Shown: positions 10,693 to 21,992 of the stretch, in pieces
Layout of the letters: every line of letters begins with the position of its first letter
Position numbering within the stretch: the stretch's first letter is position 1
Source: Amylostereum areolatum
Lineage: Eukaryota; Basidiomycota; Agaricomycetes; Russulales; Stereaceae
DNA: 64,000 nt
Reading direction: 5' to 3'
Assembly: GCA_012932865.1 (NCBI GenBank)
Contig: SAXG01000055.1
Coordinates: forward strand, 62,001 to 126,000
The notes under the pieces: generated by a model
Seen by the model: the letters and a program-made list of their open reading frames with translations, nothing else
Told to the model about the DNA's origin: nothing
Database searches by the model: none
Program-made: the position numbers and the translations under genes

Positions 10693-12459
10693 GATTGGGT
10701 CCGCGGCGGTGTCATAGAAGACGTCTCCATCGGAGTCCGATCCGGTTCCGGAAGCGGACTCATCTGAGAATAGAACCTCGTCCCATGACTTCCCAATGTC
10801 GAGGTCGCATTCCTCGAAGATATCGTCCCAGTCTCCCGCTTCGGAGGCATGCCCCTCGTCCGGTATGGGAACATACTTACTGAGTGTGCGGTTCACTGAG
10901 CGGATCTGCTGGACGAGTTGCTGCTCCTTCTTCTCCCGTGTTACCTTCTGGTCCTTTGTAGGGAGCTTTCCCATACCCCTGACATAGGCTCCAAATGACA
11001 ACGTTGCTGTTATTGAATTCCACCGCTGAACAGGAAACGAAATGTCTGTTGACTTACTGATCTTCTTCCACCTTCATGGCCTCTGAAAGTGCAGCAGTGG
11101 ACCCGTACAACGCTCTCCGGTTTTTTTTCATCACTGAGCAGCTTGAGCTCCATGTCTGCTTTCGTGGGAGCTGGTAGAAAAGGTGACGATGGTTCGGACA
11201 CTTGAAAACACCTTCGTACCTTTGTCCTCTTTGGTGTCATATATGTTCATGGCATCTGGACGGTTCGTCCCGTGTGGCCTGGGCATGCTCCTCCCCTTGT
11301 GTCCATTTTGCGCGTTGTTCATCAGTCGCGGTCTTATCCAGCTGATCGAAGGCATCTTCAGCCTCTGCCCTTCCCCCCACTGCTATTTTCAGTTTGCGCA
11401 CGAGGAAATATGCTATCGTCGAGACTGCGTTAGATCATCTTATGACAGATAAGGGAACATACAAATGTTCAGCATTTTCTTCCAGTTTGAATCACCCATC
11501 CCGTCGTCCAGTGTTTCGGATCGGGCTGAGAGAGTCATGGTTCTTGTTGTAGATGACAGTTCATTTAAGGGCGACCACAGAGTCTCCGCCGTTTCGCCAT
11601 CTTGGTGGCCAGCTCCGCGGATAAATGACGGGGTAAAGCGGGCGAAACAGCGATCGACATGATCCTGTATGTGCCATACACCAACACCCATTTTGATAGC
11701 AAAACGAGAGGGATCCTGGAGGAGGTACGCGTTGCGCCATGCATTGTGTACAGGAGGACGTTGGAAAGCGAGTAATCCATACATTTATATCTGCAGAGAA
11801 ATACAATATCCAGGAGTGCGCCGAAGAACCTATCAAGCACAGCACAGCAAGGTTTTTACAGGAATCCACTCACTTCTCACCCTTTGAGAAAGTTCACTAC
11901 GGCGTGAGGTGCAAAGAAGCCATGACGAGAGCAGGCGGTTGCGCCAATCCCTGTGATGTCAAGGTTCGCCTTATCTGCGTTGCTCTGAGTAACAGCGCAA
12001 TGAATGACAATCCGTCGCCTGGAAGTGAGTGAGTCAGGAGTTGGACAGGACTGGTTGCAGATTGCGTGATTCACCCTTTTCTCCTCCGGGGACGACCTGA
12101 GGTGCTCTTCGTACGCATCCGTGGCAACCATATAGCCTGTACCATTCGCAAGCACAACATCATCATCCGGGGCACGAGATCGGACATGCTCCGCGGAGAA
12201 ATTTCCGTTCATCACAAAACTTCGCATGTACTTCCACCTGGGACGAAACGATCAGGCATTGAAGAGCAGACGGATTAATCGATTCGTACTGGTCAGGATC
12301 CTGTTTCCCATCCAGGCTTCAGATTTACTTCAGGCTGGGGGCAGGCCAGGGCAGAAATGGGTGAGGGAGCCAGGCCCCAAGAGCTCCTGTCCCCAGGATG
12401 TCCGAAGCCAAACTGTTGAAAACACAGAGGGACCTTCAGTCATAAAGTGAAACACAAAG

Positions 12460-12533
12460 TGGACTGGCCGGGGATTGAACCCAGGACCTCCCATATTCTA
12501 GAAGGGTGCTCTAACCAACTGAGCTACCTGTCC
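12460..12533 (-). tRNA. tRNA-like sequence in LTR of TRIM copy 2
   Basis: Same tRNA-like sequence as in copy 1 (box A TAGCTCAGTTGG, box B GGTTCAATCCC on the minus strand). Confidence 0.5.
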
Positions 12534-12753
12534 GATAGTGGGAACAGGTTGGTAGTTGATATAGAGAATATCACCGAGCTCTGATTGTGTGCAACAGGCC
12601 AGGGCTTAGCCTTATTTCAACACACCCCCGTAAGACCAGGCCTGATGTGATCTTAGGCACTCGCCACTTGTGCCCAACAGTAATCATGAAGGCGGGTGCT
12701 GCTACCATGTTGAAAACACAGAGGGACCTTCAGTCATAAAGTGAAACACAAAG

Positions 12754-12827
12754 TGGACTGGCCGGGGATTGAACCCAGGACCTCCCATATTCTAGAAGGG
12801 TGCTCTAACCAACTGAGCTACCTGTCC
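12754..12827 (-). tRNA. tRNA-like sequence in second LTR of TRIM copy 2
   Basis: Second copy, 294 bp from the first, in the other LTR of the same element. Confidence 0.5.
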
Positions 12828-14624
12828 GATAGTGGGAACAGGTTGGTAGTTGATATAGAGAATATCACCGAGCTCTGATTGTGTGCAACAGGCCAGGGCT
12901 TAGCCTTATTTCAACACATATTATCTAAACGTCTCCAAATGCGAACCGTCCTCGGGAGCTCGTGATAGCGGTCCTAATGAAAATTTCACTTTAGCTGCCA
13001 GATATAAGTGGGTTCTACTCACAGGAACGTCGTTAGGAAAGGCCGGATTAGTGATTCATCTCAACATCTGCCAGTACGCCAGCGCAGAAATCTTGCCCTC
13101 ACGGTTCGCGAGAAGGAATTGCTCGAGACAAGCGAACGTAAAGGCCGTGCGAGGGTTTTGGTAGCTGGCCGGAAACATACCCATGTCGAAGAGTTGCTCG
13201 TCGTGGCTGGGTGCTCCTTCACATTGGCAAAAATGAGTCGCGATGTGATGAACCCCGGAGACATCTACAAAGAGGAGGTAGGGGTTCCCGTCTCCGTCTG
13301 AGGTTCCTCTCGCCGGAGTGAATGTCTTGAAGAAATCAGGCTGCTCAGCCTCATCCACGTCTTCCCAATCTGCCTCGTCCTCAATGTCCGGAATTAGCAT
13401 ACCTGGAGACCTCTGTCAGGGAACGTTCCCACAGCAGGATCACAAACCTACCACTGGTAAGGTCCTCAATCCCTCTCCATGTGGTCTCACTGCGGGGAGA
13501 TCGATGCGGCGAGGACTGGACACTTTCTGTGGCTGTTGCCCACGCGTCAGTGACTGTTTATAGGGAAACGAGGTGAGACAATACGAGCCATGGCGACCAC
13601 CGGTGGTGAACAAAAAGGGTGGACGGGGGACCTGTGGAAGCGGCGTTGTGGGTGGACTCTCATCGTCTAAGGATCTTTGGGTAAATAAACATGATCAATG
13701 GGCCATCGGAGAGAGATACCTGAGTCAGAGTTCACGAGGTCAGGTATATTTTCTGCCGAGGGAGACGTGGGGTCAGCTGCTTGACGATGATGCACGATAT
13801 CGGAACTCTACCTGTCTCCGTCGACTGGCTCATCTCAGCAGTAGAGACAGGATTCTCCACTTCGGTGGGAATCGCGCACGACTGCCCCCCGTGGCCAAGG
13901 TTGAGGACGTACCCGACCTGGCGAAGCCAGCCCGGAGCGTAGTAGGATCCTGTCCATCGCTCTATCCGATGGAATGGATGATGACGGTGTGATTCCCGCA
14001 GGCATGCAGTGCAAAACAATTGACGGCCAAGGCATGAGAGGCAGCGATAGCTTCCTTCCCCTCCGCATCGATCACACACCCTCTCACTGTCTGGCACTGC
14101 CTCAGTTGCGAGACGACGACGGATGTACTCGTCTTGCTTGGGCAGATATTCGCGAAGATAATCATTCGGAGACTTGATCGTTTTGGATTGAGATGCCCGC
14201 ACGATCATGGATAATGAGACTCTCACCTTTCCAATGGGGACCTTCAATCCAATCCTCGCAACTCCCGCATCTTGAAGATAACCGGCACTTCTCGGGATAG
14301 AGTAGGGCGTTGCATTCCCCGAGCGGGCGGGCGTAGGGGGCAACGAAGTTGGAGGAGACGACCCAGTAGACATTTTCTGACGTACTGCTCGTTGACGCAC
14401 ACCACGGGTTGTTTTCTTCTCGATAAGGGTCTTCACACGGGCGCGGGGAGTCGCTGGGATCGGAAACTGCTTTCCACGACGCCTCGCCCCACGTTCGATG
14501 GGAGCGTTGAAACGTCGTGTGTTCGTTGCCATAGTATGTCGCCTGTGAGGAAGAGACAATGGAAAGGAACAAGACGGTAGGATAGATAAGGGGAGAGTGG
14601 ATATATACAAATTCGTCGGCTGAC

Positions 14625-16072
14625 TCAGCGAGCCAGATCTAGGTCCCAGTCACATGCTGGTCCATGTATTTCTGTTGTCATCCAGTCAATTGATAAACCA
14701 TAATGCGCAAGAGTCTCTTCCCTTATGTAGGATGCGTAGCATATACGATCCAGCTCTGTAGGTAGTACAGCGTGCGGGATGAACTTTCCGGCAATCGCCA
14801 CCCCAGTTCCCGATGAGTACGACAGGCGGATATTCAGGATGGGCAAATCCAGTGTGGTGGTTAAGTCACCAAGAACGGTCACGAGTAAGTCGTGGGAGGA
14901 CGACGGAGCGTTGGCGTCCCGGTGAATCACTGTCTCACGGTTTGCAATAATATCGAGTCCCGTGAAAACGGACGCCCAGCGACCGAGAAAGTCGCCCACA
15001 CTGTGTTCGCGATATTCATCTGCAAGGCGGGAAAGGAGAGCCATTGCGGCCGCATATTGAGGCGGATGCATGACACGGATCGCCGCGGAGAATAAGGCTA
15101 GGGTCTCCAGTGACGACAGCAGCCACGATTTGCCTCGCGGGGTTTGCAAGGCTGATCCCACGAAAAGGCCGTGGTTGGATATCTGCAATGACAGTGCGAA
15201 TGAAAACTGTGGATTTTGACAATGATCCTCGTTGACCTACCGGATGTCCTGTTTGCTTGTTAGCCGGAGAGAACTGGATCCGGCCCGGGAATATTACGGT
15301 GCATTTTGAGGAAGCTTTAAAGTAATGGGAGCCGGTACGAATATTTTCGGTCCCCGTCATGCCGCGCTGAAGATCTTTCTCCACCACCTTCGCCAAGTCC
15401 ACCATAATCTGCTGGACAGACGTCAGCTTGGAATGCACATTTCGGCCAAAGACTCGGCCATCGTACCACTCTATCAGGGGTCACCATGTTCGGAACGTGC
15501 CACACAAGGACCGCAACGTCGTTGTCCGTAATAATACAATGGTCATCGATCTGCGTCGGCTCAGAGTACGGGGGAGGATAACTGTTGGCCATGCGGGCCT
15601 CATACGATGCATTCTGCCCCGTGGGCTTCGAGGAGAGATCGTGTGCGTAGTCGCGTGCGTTCCATGGTAAACGGACTGAGTCATGCCGGACCAGTTAGCC
15701 GATTGTCAGCCCACTGATGAGGCATGGCGTACCTCTATGACTGTATGCCGACGCCAGCCCGATGGCGAGGTGCTCTGCTTCAACAACGAACTCCGGCCTC
15801 CAGGCTGTCAGATCTGGAGGCAGGTCTGACGGTTCAATCGGGTTGACAAGGTTCACGTGGCTGAGAAACCTGTCCTGGACGTAATCGGCAAGGCGGGAGG
15901 CAAAGGTAAGAGCATCGCCGGAGAAAAGGGAGGCCGCTTCGATTGGGCTGGAGATATTCTGCATATCCGGCGACTTCAGTGGAACTATTGAGAAGGTGGT
16001 TGAAAGAAAAGAACGAGGAGCTGTTACAATGTCACACCCTGGCTGCCTCGAGGCTGAACACGCACTGTCCAC
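14625..16072 (-). CDS. TET/JBP-like 2OG-Fe(II) dioxygenase (possibly frameshifted)
   Basis: Start at 16072 or 15964. A 57-bp intron (15732-15676) leads to an exon with LPWNARDYAHDLSSKP and SYPPPYSEPTQIDDHCIIT; a 57-bp intron at 15240-15184 precedes the last exon. That exon holds the double-stranded beta-helix iron site: HRDANAPSSSHDLLVTVLGD (HxD), then about 38 residues later the distal His in GKFIPHAV and an Arg after it (DRICYASY). This pattern fits the TET/JBP family, which oxidises 5-methylpyrimidines in DNA and is expanded with KDZ transposons in Agaricomycetes (established knowledge). Around 15475 the frame must shift by one base (HVPNMVT to LIEWYDGRVFG) with no plausible intron. It is therefore either a decayed gene or a sequencing error. 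It lies next to the KDZ transposase on the same strand, 93 bp away. Confidence 0.7.
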
Positions 16073-16179
16073 ATTGTCTCGGGCGCTTGCCCCCCGGATC
16101 AGGAAACGTTGTCTGGCAGAGCAATGACAGGGAGCAGATTCCCACGGAAGTTACCGGTACCACAAATGCTGTGCACTAT

Positions 16180-16410
16180 TCTCCGCAGGGAGGTTCAATT
16201 CCCACGGGGACAATCACCGCGGGGAAGCCCCCCGCAGGGACAACCGCCGCGGGGACAATTGCCGTGGGGACAATTGCCGCGGGGACCGCCGTTGCGAGGA
16301 CAATCACCGCGGGGACCACCGCCGCGGGGACAATCACCGTGGTGACACCCACTGAGGGAACAGGTTCCGCGGCAACATCTTCCGCGTTGAAATTCGCCGC
16401 GCAAACGTCG
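16180..16410. repeat. Degenerate CCGCGG-core tandem array 3
   Basis: The most regular array: about 12 copies of a 15-bp unit close to CACCGCGGGGACAAT with variants CCGTGG and CCGCAG. It lies between the 5' end of the TET/JBP-like gene and the 3' end of the 16.6-kb gene. Frames across it give low-complexity Gly/Thr/Ala repeats, which I do not regard as coding. Confidence 0.75.
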
Positions 16411-16640
16411 CCGTCAGGAGTGCACTGCGGGAAGCCCACCCGCAGGAATCAGCCCCCATATGAACGTTTTGATCGTGGTGATGGAGGAACAAGTTAGCAT
16501 CGTGGAGGATGAGCTGTGGCCTCCTCCTTCTGAAGGGGCTTCAACAGAACGACCGAATTGACCAAATACTATTACAAAACCTGCGGGGAAAGAACAGCAC
16601 GAGCATAATGACGGACGATACACATTGTGAATGGTACATT

Positions 16641-18029
16641 TTACAAGCCGACGGCGCCAAACCACTTGCTCTCCCATCCGTCGCCCCATCTCTGCTGCAA
16701 GCCGCGTGGGTCATATAGCCCGCGGGCAGTCACCTCTGGTGGCAATCGCGACAGCGCCGAATCCCCGTCACTGTCCTTCACGACGTAGTGATTGAACTTG
16801 TGGTCACGGAACGACGAGAAGGGGAGTAAGCCGTCTAAAGGCTGACGACGGGTTAAAAATGCCAGGCGATACCACCTCCGCCACATGGCAAGCTCGGCGG
16901 AGTCTGGGTCTTCCAACTCCAATTGGGTCATCCTTGGAAAGAGGGCATAGGTTTCCTCCCCGTCGAGCATCCCTATCCACCATAGGTTGGAGGGAATCAC
17001 AGGATTGTACTCCCATCCGTCCTTCTCCGCGTTTGCGCGGCTCGCAGCATCATACTCTTCCAACTCGTCCAACCGCTTCTCAACGTCCTCGAGACGGGAT
17101 TCAGGATGCTCGGCATATGGGCCAAAGGACCCGTAGAATCCGGAGGCGCCGTCTCCGATGGGGCCCAGGATGTCGAGCGACTTCCGAAGCCATGCCACTA
17201 CGTCCAAGAAATAGGGGTAGATGTCAGGGAGAGACAGGAAGGCAGGAAACAACAACTCACTCTTCCCAAGTACATCAATGCCCTCCTCCATACGCCGCCG
17301 TGCCTCAGGTTGTATGAAGTGCTTCACGGCAGGGTGGATTTCGCGGAGAGCCTTCCGGGCATCTTTGAGGTAGAAGATGTCGCCCGCTCGGGTCTGGCGG
17401 TGAGTGACCGTGAGCTCTGGTGGAATAGGGCCATTCCGTGGGTAGAATTCCATGGCCAGTTGAATCTTTTGGAAGATATGGACAACGACTCCAAGACTAG
17501 GGCCTGGAGTGAAGAGATCCGGATACCAATTATTGTGGGGCCATTCGAACATGCTACGGATCTGACTGCGACGGCGTGGACCACAGTAGTTGAGAACGAC
17601 GTCCCCCCGCAGGAGCTTGATGGTACGGCTTGATAATTGAATACGTTAGCAAACGAGGCAAGCCATGTATCAAGGGATAACGCACGTGGCATCGCGGATG
17701 TCATTGTCCGCCAGGAGGAGCCGAATAACCTTCCAGCAATAATCGTGGAGGGCCCGATTGAGGCACCGCACTACCACGAAGGACGAGGCAGGAGGCGGGT
17801 GGATCCAGACCATGTCACGCGTGGTCTCGGGCAGACTTGGCCAGAAGAGGTGATCGGCGATGCCATCAGCGATCGCCTCGTCGATAATGGCCTTGTTGAG
17901 CTCTACGGGCAAACGTGTGAAGACATGGAATGGCTCTAGTGTGGTGTCGTCTTGATAGAATTCTGGGTCGTAAATGGACGACGACACAGAGGGGATGGGG
18001 GATGAATTCAGGGAGGGGGGAGAAGACAT
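16641..18029 (-). CDS. Unknown protein, member of a local three-gene family
   Basis: Start at 18029, one 57-bp intron (17685-17629), stop at 16641; both exons are open and in phase (about 440 residues). N-terminal motif LPVELNKAIIDEAIADGIAD is reminiscent of an F-box first helix, followed by NRALHDYCW. Then GPSLGVVVHIFQKIQ, a helical region, a coiled-coil-like RLEDVEKRLDELEEYDA stretch, WEYNPVIP, MWRRWYRLAFLTRRQPLDG, and a Trp-rich C-terminus. Close relatives lie at 18.5-19.9 kb (complete) and 8.5-9.0 kb (truncated). I do not recognise the family; the F-box resemblance is weak. It appears intact. Confidence 0.75.
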
Positions 18030-18532
18030 CTCAGATGCTGTTAACGTCCCCGTGCAGGTGAGATTAAGTATGTCCTTGGGTGAGGGTCCAGGTAACGAGG
18101 CAGGCCACATGATATGGCACGAGGCGATCGTTCCTGGGCCGGTCCTAAATGCCTGTCGTTTGTCCCGACGCGTATCCTTCGACGCCCATCGGCGTAAGCG
18201 CCGAAAGAATTCCCCGGGTTGTCGATCCGCGGGGGTTGCGATGCCGCGGATAAGTATGTCCGTTGTCCCAGGTCCGGGAATTAATGTGCGCGGGATTGCA
18301 CCTCCGCAGGAATGGCCCCCTGAGACAATGGGCATCTGGACATCGGGAATAGGAAAGAAAAGGAATACTAGCCCAGGGGGGGAAGTGGAGTAGTTGGATT
18401 CTCTGACTCCAGTGGAGTGGCACTTTCAGTTCTGCAGTTTGAGAGGCAATTGATGAATTTGTGGGTGCCTGCATGACAAAAAGCGAGGAGCGGATATCAA
18501 CGTATACTATTATCCTTTTGACAGGAGACCGC

Positions 18533-19956
18533 CTAGTACAACAGGTAGTAGTCCGTAGGCATGTCCTCAAACCATTTCCCCAAATACCACCTACCCCATG
18601 CTTTTCGACAAAGACGTACATCAATCGGACCTCGGTCGGTCAATGCCGTGGGACTTTGAGCCAAAGGGCTGTCAAAATCGTCGGGTTTCAAGGTGAAATG
18701 GCTGACAGGATTCAGCAAAAATGACTCCAGGCTGAGGAAACCGTCCAAAGCATGCCGTCGTCGGAGGTAGGCAAGGTTATACCACCTCTGCCAAAACCGG
18801 AGTTCCCGTGAGGATTGGTCCTCCTTCTCCAGGAGGTCCATTTTCCCAAGGATGTGATCCACCTTGTGCTCCTGTACGAATACGGCTTCCCATAGAATGA
18901 TCGGAAGAACCGGATTATACTCCCACCCCTGCTTTTCTGCATCCTCCCTCAACGCGGAATCTTGTCCTTCCAACTTGTCCAAATCTTTCTCGGCTTGTTC
19001 TAGCCGGCCGGCCGGGTCATCCGTGTACCGACCAAGAGCGCCATAAACCCCGGTGTCGACATCAGCGATTTCATATAGTACGGTGTTTGCCTGAAGGAGC
19101 CACAATGCTAAATGGGTATGTCCGCGGACCGGTGAGTGATGGATAACCGACAACTCAAACGGCACTCACCCTTGCCAAGAACGTCCACCCCATCTTCCAT
19201 GTGATGCCAAATTTGGGGAGCGATAAAGTGTCTTGCGGCGGGATGTACCTTTTGGAGCGCAGCCTCGGCCGTTTTCAGGAGGCTCCCTGCTACCCTCAAA
19301 TCCTTTGTCTTGAGCTCTGGAGGGAGAGCGGCGTTATTGTCGAGGAATCCCAGACAAAGTTGGATCTTGTGGAACAAATGAACGATGGCACCCAGTCCCG
19401 GCCCTCTCCCCTTGTGTCCGCTATACCACTCGGCTTCTCCGGTTCGGAATGCCAAGCCCATTCGATGTCGATGGGGGTAATCGCAGCAGTCCATGATGAC
19501 GTCAGTGCGCAATGCCCTGATTATGGAACTGTAGAATGTTCGGTGTCATCTGGAATGAAATCAAAAAAGAACAATCAAACTGCCTTACCTGGCATTGTCA
19601 TCTGACGTCTCGACCAGGAGGAGACTCAACACGTCCCAACAATACTTGTACAGTGCTCGATTGACACAGCTGAGGGCGATGAAAGTCGATGATGGGGGGG
19701 GGAAAAGGGTCAGGCACTCTCTGGTGTCCCGTGGGAGATCGGGCCAGAAAAGGTACCGCGCGATGCAATCGGCGATAACCGTGTCAACGATGTGTTTGTT
19801 GAGTTCCTGAGGAAGTACTGCAATCAAATGGTAGGGCTCGAGCCGGACCATTTTTGTTGAAGCCGAGTGCCGTTCGGACAGTGTATGAGCTGACAGAGTG
19901 GATGTAGCTGACTCCATACCAGGGGGACGATGGGGGGTAAAGGGAAGAACCGACAT
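18533..19956 (-). CDS. Unknown protein, second complete member of the local family
   Basis: Start at 19956, or in frame at 19917. The N-terminus has LPQELNKHIVDTVIADCIAR and NRALYKYCWDVL. A first intron begins GTAAGG near 19605 and most likely ends at TTCTACAG (about 19534), giving SIIRALRTDVIMDCCDY. A second intron begins GTGAGT near 19167 and ends near 19109. The rest aligns with the 16.6-kb protein: GPGLGAIVHLFHKIQL, RLEQAEKDLDKLEGQDSA, WEYNPVLP, FWQRWYNLAYLRRRHALDG. Same strand and order as its neighbour, which suggests tandem duplication. Confidence 0.7.
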
Positions 19957-20089
19957 GTAGTGTCACCTTGTACTGTAACTTTGATCGTCGTGTCCCAGGG
20001 CCTTCGGACAGCCTCACGTGCGTGTACTCAAAGAAAGAAGAAAAAATGCCTCACATGCATCACCGTGGGAATGGGATTTGGTCAGCAAC

Positions 20090-20490
20090 CGGCCCGGGGA
20101 AATACCTGCGGCGAAATGGCTGACGGAGGTCGGCCCTCCGAAGACATTTCCCGCGGGGAAATGCCTGGCGGAGAACGGCCCTCCGAAGGCATTTCCCGCG
20201 GTGAAATGGCTGGCGGAGAACGGCCCCGCGGAGAGATTCCCCGCGGGGCAGGTTCCCGTGGAGAATGTCCCGCAGGGCTATTCTTTGCTGGGATATTTGT
20301 TTAGACTTTCATCACGTGAACCGGTACCGCAATGCACTCTGTGGCGGGCTTTGAACCGTTCTCCAAATTACCGGTACACAGGGGAACTTCCCCGCCGAGA
20401 CTGAGTACCCGGAGAGTTTCCGCGCGGAGACGTGACTCTGGGAAGAGATTCCCGCCGTCGCACAATGTAAGCCTCCGCGGGGATTTTGGC
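20090..20490. repeat. Degenerate CCGCGG-core array 4
   Basis: Copies such as ATTTCCCGCGGGGAAATG and TTCCCCGCGGGGCAGG at 20.09-20.29 kb, with longer repeats of about 54 bp (GGCCCTCCGAAG...CATTTCCCGCGG), then looser copies to 20.49 kb. It lies between the 5' end of the 18.5-kb gene and the 3' end of the 20.6-kb gene. Confidence 0.65.
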
Positions 20491-20593
20491 ATCATGCAGA
20501 TGATTCCCGGGGTACTTGTCCTCCGCTTCCGGCAGCGAAGTGAGGACGAGATTACAATGCTGCCATTGACATGAGCTACATTTCTTTAGTCCG

Positions 20594-21864
20594 CTAAATG
20601 CTCCTTCGCCGCGTCCTCATGGTCCTTTCGATGCCCGTCCCTCCATTTTCACCCGCCGCGGAGTGTGCTGCATCGACATCCTCTTCGAGACGGAGGCTAT
20701 CGATGAGACGTTGCGTGATCTCGTATACCCCCTCATCCCGAGCCCTCTTCTCCGAGTCGAGCTCCGCGATGTAACTGCTCAGCTCGGCATCCTCCATTCC
20801 GTGGGTTTCCTCATCCCAAGCCTCTCTCATCAACTCTATGAGGGGGGGATCCACCGCAACAAGGTCTCCATGGGCGGTTTTGAGTAGCTCGGCCTGCATG
20901 CTCCATAACTGCTGTTGCTTTGCAGTTCGATACGCAATGAGGCGTCCACGTAAGCGACGGTTTAAGCCTGCGAGTCTCCGCAGTGCCCGAAGATACACGG
21001 CCGCGTTGTCAGCACTAAGCTCAACAGTAGACTGACCGGAAGGATCGGTGTTCCACGATCGCGATGCCAAGGCTTCCACTGAGCGGTCCACGTTAGCGCC
21101 CCAACCTCTGCACGAGGCGAAGGACTGACCTATCTCTATGCCAGGGTTCGTGAGAACGCCCACAGGACCCGAGTAGGCTCCCGCTCGTTTGATCCACCCC
21201 TCCGAGAGCTCGAGAGCCTTCCGCCATTCAATAGCGGAGGTTGGGGGATGGGCGGCGGATTGGTCGACGTCCATGAGTTCTGCACGAGGGGATGCAATCT
21301 GTTCCGGCTATCGTTTGCATCTCCTGTGCGGCATTTGATGAAGGGTAGGGCACTTACTGTCTTCACTATGGGCGAAATGAGCATCCAGGCGGAAACTGTC
21401 TCCGCGGTGGCGTACTGCTTTTGAGGCCAGTACCACCAAGGGTCGAATTTGACAATCCGATCGCGCATGTCGTCAGGAATAACCTCTTTGACGTCCACCT
21501 CGGCGCTCGTAAGCAATATCTGTGCAAGAGGGAGCACAGGGTGTTCCCCCCGCGTCGAGGCGGCTGCAACCGGTTGGAATACCTTTGCGACGATGGGTGG
21601 AGGAACGCTGCGGTCATCCAGGCATCGGATCAGTCCGATAGTCGTGAGGCTTGATAACTTGTGCATTTATTTGCTAAAGCATACGTAGATGTTATGATAA
21701 TTACGCACCAGTTCCATGAAAGTGCCTTCCGCGACAGCGTCCCACTCCTCGGGCACCGCACGACTCATTGCCGTCATGGCTATCGCCAATCTTCCGGTAG
21801 CGATGGCCTCCAACCGGCGGGTGTCGTCGATCGTGGGCAGTTGTTCTTGTTGAGATACGGCCAT
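20594..21864 (-). CDS. Unknown protein, three exons
   Basis: Start at 21864 (MAVSQQEQLP) or 21900. Intron 1 starts GTGCGT after FMEL and ends TGCACAAG before LSSLTTIGL. Intron 2 starts GTAAGTG after SPIVKT and probably ends CGGAACAG before IASPRAELMDVDQ; both keep phase. The middle exon contains FDPWWYWPQKQYATAETV. The last exon is helical and rich in Arg/Leu/Glu (LRALRRLAGLNRRLRGRLIAY) and ends in a basic tail. No domain recognised. Its 5' end faces that of the plus-strand gene at 21993, so the two share a promoter region of about 130 bp. Confidence 0.6.
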
Positions 21865-21992
21865 AGTGACATAGAGGAAAAGGAGTCCATTGCGCGCCAC
21901 TCGCGTTCTTGCGCATTGTTTACATTTGTTAGGATTGACGTATCAATTTCACACGATTTCCCCCTGATGTCCCCTGCACTCCTCCCCTCACC

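Larger units (their letters stand above)
12414..12916 (-). mobile_element. 503-bp TRIM retrotransposon, copy 2
   Basis: Reverse complement of copy 1, with the same 503-bp length, two 209-bp LTRs (12414-12622 and 12708-12916) and 85-bp interior with primer-binding-site-like and polypurine-like ends. Flanks CAAAC and CATAT do not form a target duplication. It interrupts the KDZ transposase between the CxC2 part and the core. Confidence 0.85.
9555..14532 (-). pseudogene. KDZ-type transposase with CxC2 cysteine cluster (broken)
   Basis: Start at 14532. After a basic N-terminus comes the CxC2 cluster of KDZ (Kyakuja-Dileera-Zisupton) transposases: CDRCGGEGSYRCLSCLG, FCTACLRESHRHHPFHRIE, LGHGG (13.9-14.1 kb), continuing with FVDVSGVHHIATHFCQC and NPRTAFTFACLEQFLLAN (13.06-13.4 kb). 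The transposase core follows: MNGNFSAEHVRSRAPDDDV (12.2 kb), ITGIGATACSRHGFF (11.9 kb), FIRGAGHQDGETAETLWSPL (11.6 kb). The C-terminal helical part is NWLTAKAEHDRWREEVEILK (9.8 kb). It is disrupted by a TRIM (12414-12916), an LTR (10292-10692), a stop codon in frame with the conserved C-terminal part (TAG at 10181-10183), and an apparent one-base shift just upstream of it. Probably inactive. Confidence 0.85.

Noticed and set aside
15943..16497. 184-codon plus-strand frame over array 3
   Set aside because: It is the translation of a 15-bp tandem repeat (Gly/Thr/Ala) with no domain. The minus-strand frame is equally open and equally repetitive.
1401..20490. CRISPR array
   Set aside because: Units are contiguous and degenerate without unique spacers, no cas genes, and the genome is fungal.
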